Source of the DNA: Candidatus Magasanikiibacteriota bacterium
Lineage (GTDB): Bacteria; Patescibacteriota; Patescibacteriia; Magasanikbacterales; GWA2-37-8
Assembly (NCBI GenBank): GCA_026396535.1
Contig: JAPLWP010000045.1
Location: 1 to 6,681, forward strand
Length of the DNA stretch: 6,681 bases
Reading direction: 5' to 3'
Each line of letters opens with the position of its first letter. Positions within the stretch are counted from its first letter, which is position 1. Positions 6,296 to 6,681 of this stretch are shown here, one piece after another. The position numbers were made by a program, and so were the translations under genes. The notes below the pieces were generated by a model. It was not told the origin of the DNA. It saw nothing but the letters and a program-made list of their open reading frames with translations, and did no database searches.

Positions 6296-6319
6296 ATAGG
6301 TACAAACTTACCATTAAAT

Positions 6320-6681
6320 TTATTTCACTTTTTTTACGCTGATATGAAAATTTGGCGAAGGAATATTTTGCAAAATTATTGATTCCCAATAAACTAGACT
6401 ATTTACAGCCGAGCGTGCCAAAAGAAAAAGTTTCTTAAACTTACTGTGTTTGGATAGACCGCCAAAATATTCTTCATTGTTTATTTGAACTAGGTTATTA
6501 TTTTTGGCCCGACGATCCATGAGATAAAAAGCCAAAATACCAAGCAATTGACCAAAAAAATGTTCACTATACTTTTTGTTTACTACTTCAAATCCAGACC
6601 CGACCAAAATTTTCTCCCAATGAGCCCGTGAAAACCGATTAATATGACCCGCGTATTTATTGGTAAGAGTATCAAATCTTG
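6320..6681 (-). CDS. Probable SAM-dependent methyltransferase, C-terminal end only
   Basis: The frame is open from the right edge of the window to a TAA at 6320-6322, giving about 119 residues of the C-terminus. The TTG at 6605-6607 is an internal leucine, because meaningful sequence precedes it. The segment GHINRFSRAHWEKI followed by LVGSGFEVV and KYSEHFFGQL resembles the end of class I SAM methyltransferases, where a conserved H-x-x-x-F/Y-T/S-R strand-helix precedes a G-F-E-V/I beta strand. The SAM-binding glycine-rich motif would lie outside the window, so the call rests on this C-terminal pattern alone. Residues after it are lysine- and asparagine-rich with a hydrophobic stretch. Its position before a GT4-like gene fits a surface-glycan or secondary-metabolite cluster continuing to the right. 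It could also be another Rossmann-fold enzyme. Confidence 0.62.
   Translation of the reverse strand, partial: RFDTLTNKYAGHINRFSRAHWEKILVGSGFEVVNKKYSEHFFGQLLGILAFYLMDRRAKNNNLVQINNEEYFGGLSKHSKFKKLFLLARSAVNSLVYWESIILQNIPSPNFHISVKKVK

Overview
The window looks like a chromosomal piece of an uncultivated bacterium of the Patescibacteria (CPR) type. This is an inference from the A+T-rich sequence, very tight gene packing, small membrane proteins of unknown function next to housekeeping genes, a YtxH-like miniature protein, a membrane-anchored DsbA/GILT-like thioredoxin, and the lack of a recognisable Shine-Dalgarno sequence before any start. Every intact gene ends in TAA. The only TGA that ends a reading frame lies at the break in recJ and looks like damage, not recoding. 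No tRNA, rRNA, CRISPR array or insertion sequence was seen.

Left part, + strand (1-4454). This is a head-to-tail series with gaps of only 1-10 bases: the 3' 58% or so of lepA (elongation factor 4), a 31-residue single-helix membrane peptide, a four-helix membrane protein of 129 residues, a 417-residue protein that reads as a very divergent protein-kinase fold, and recJ. The recJ gene is broken. The DHH phosphoesterase half is intact up to 3873 or so, then about 50 residues of the DHHA1 domain are missing and the frame changes. The rest of DHHA1 and the OB fold continue to the stop at 4454. A strong hairpin with T-runs on both sides overlaps the recJ stop and probably terminates transcription from both directions.

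Right part, - strand (6681 down to 4470). This series converges on the first one: the C-terminal end of a probable SAM-dependent methyltransferase (its start lies beyond the window), a 199-residue protein equal to only the N-terminal half of a GT4-type glycosyltransferase, a membrane-anchored thioredoxin-fold protein, and a YtxH-like protein with its own probable extended -10 promoter. The methyltransferase and glycosyltransferase suggest the edge of a cell-surface glycan cluster lying to the right.

Most worth a second look are the kinase-like gene, flanked exactly by a 15-base direct repeat, the recJ deletion, and the half-length glycosyltransferase. All intergenic stretches are under 60 bases, so no long gene-free region exists here.
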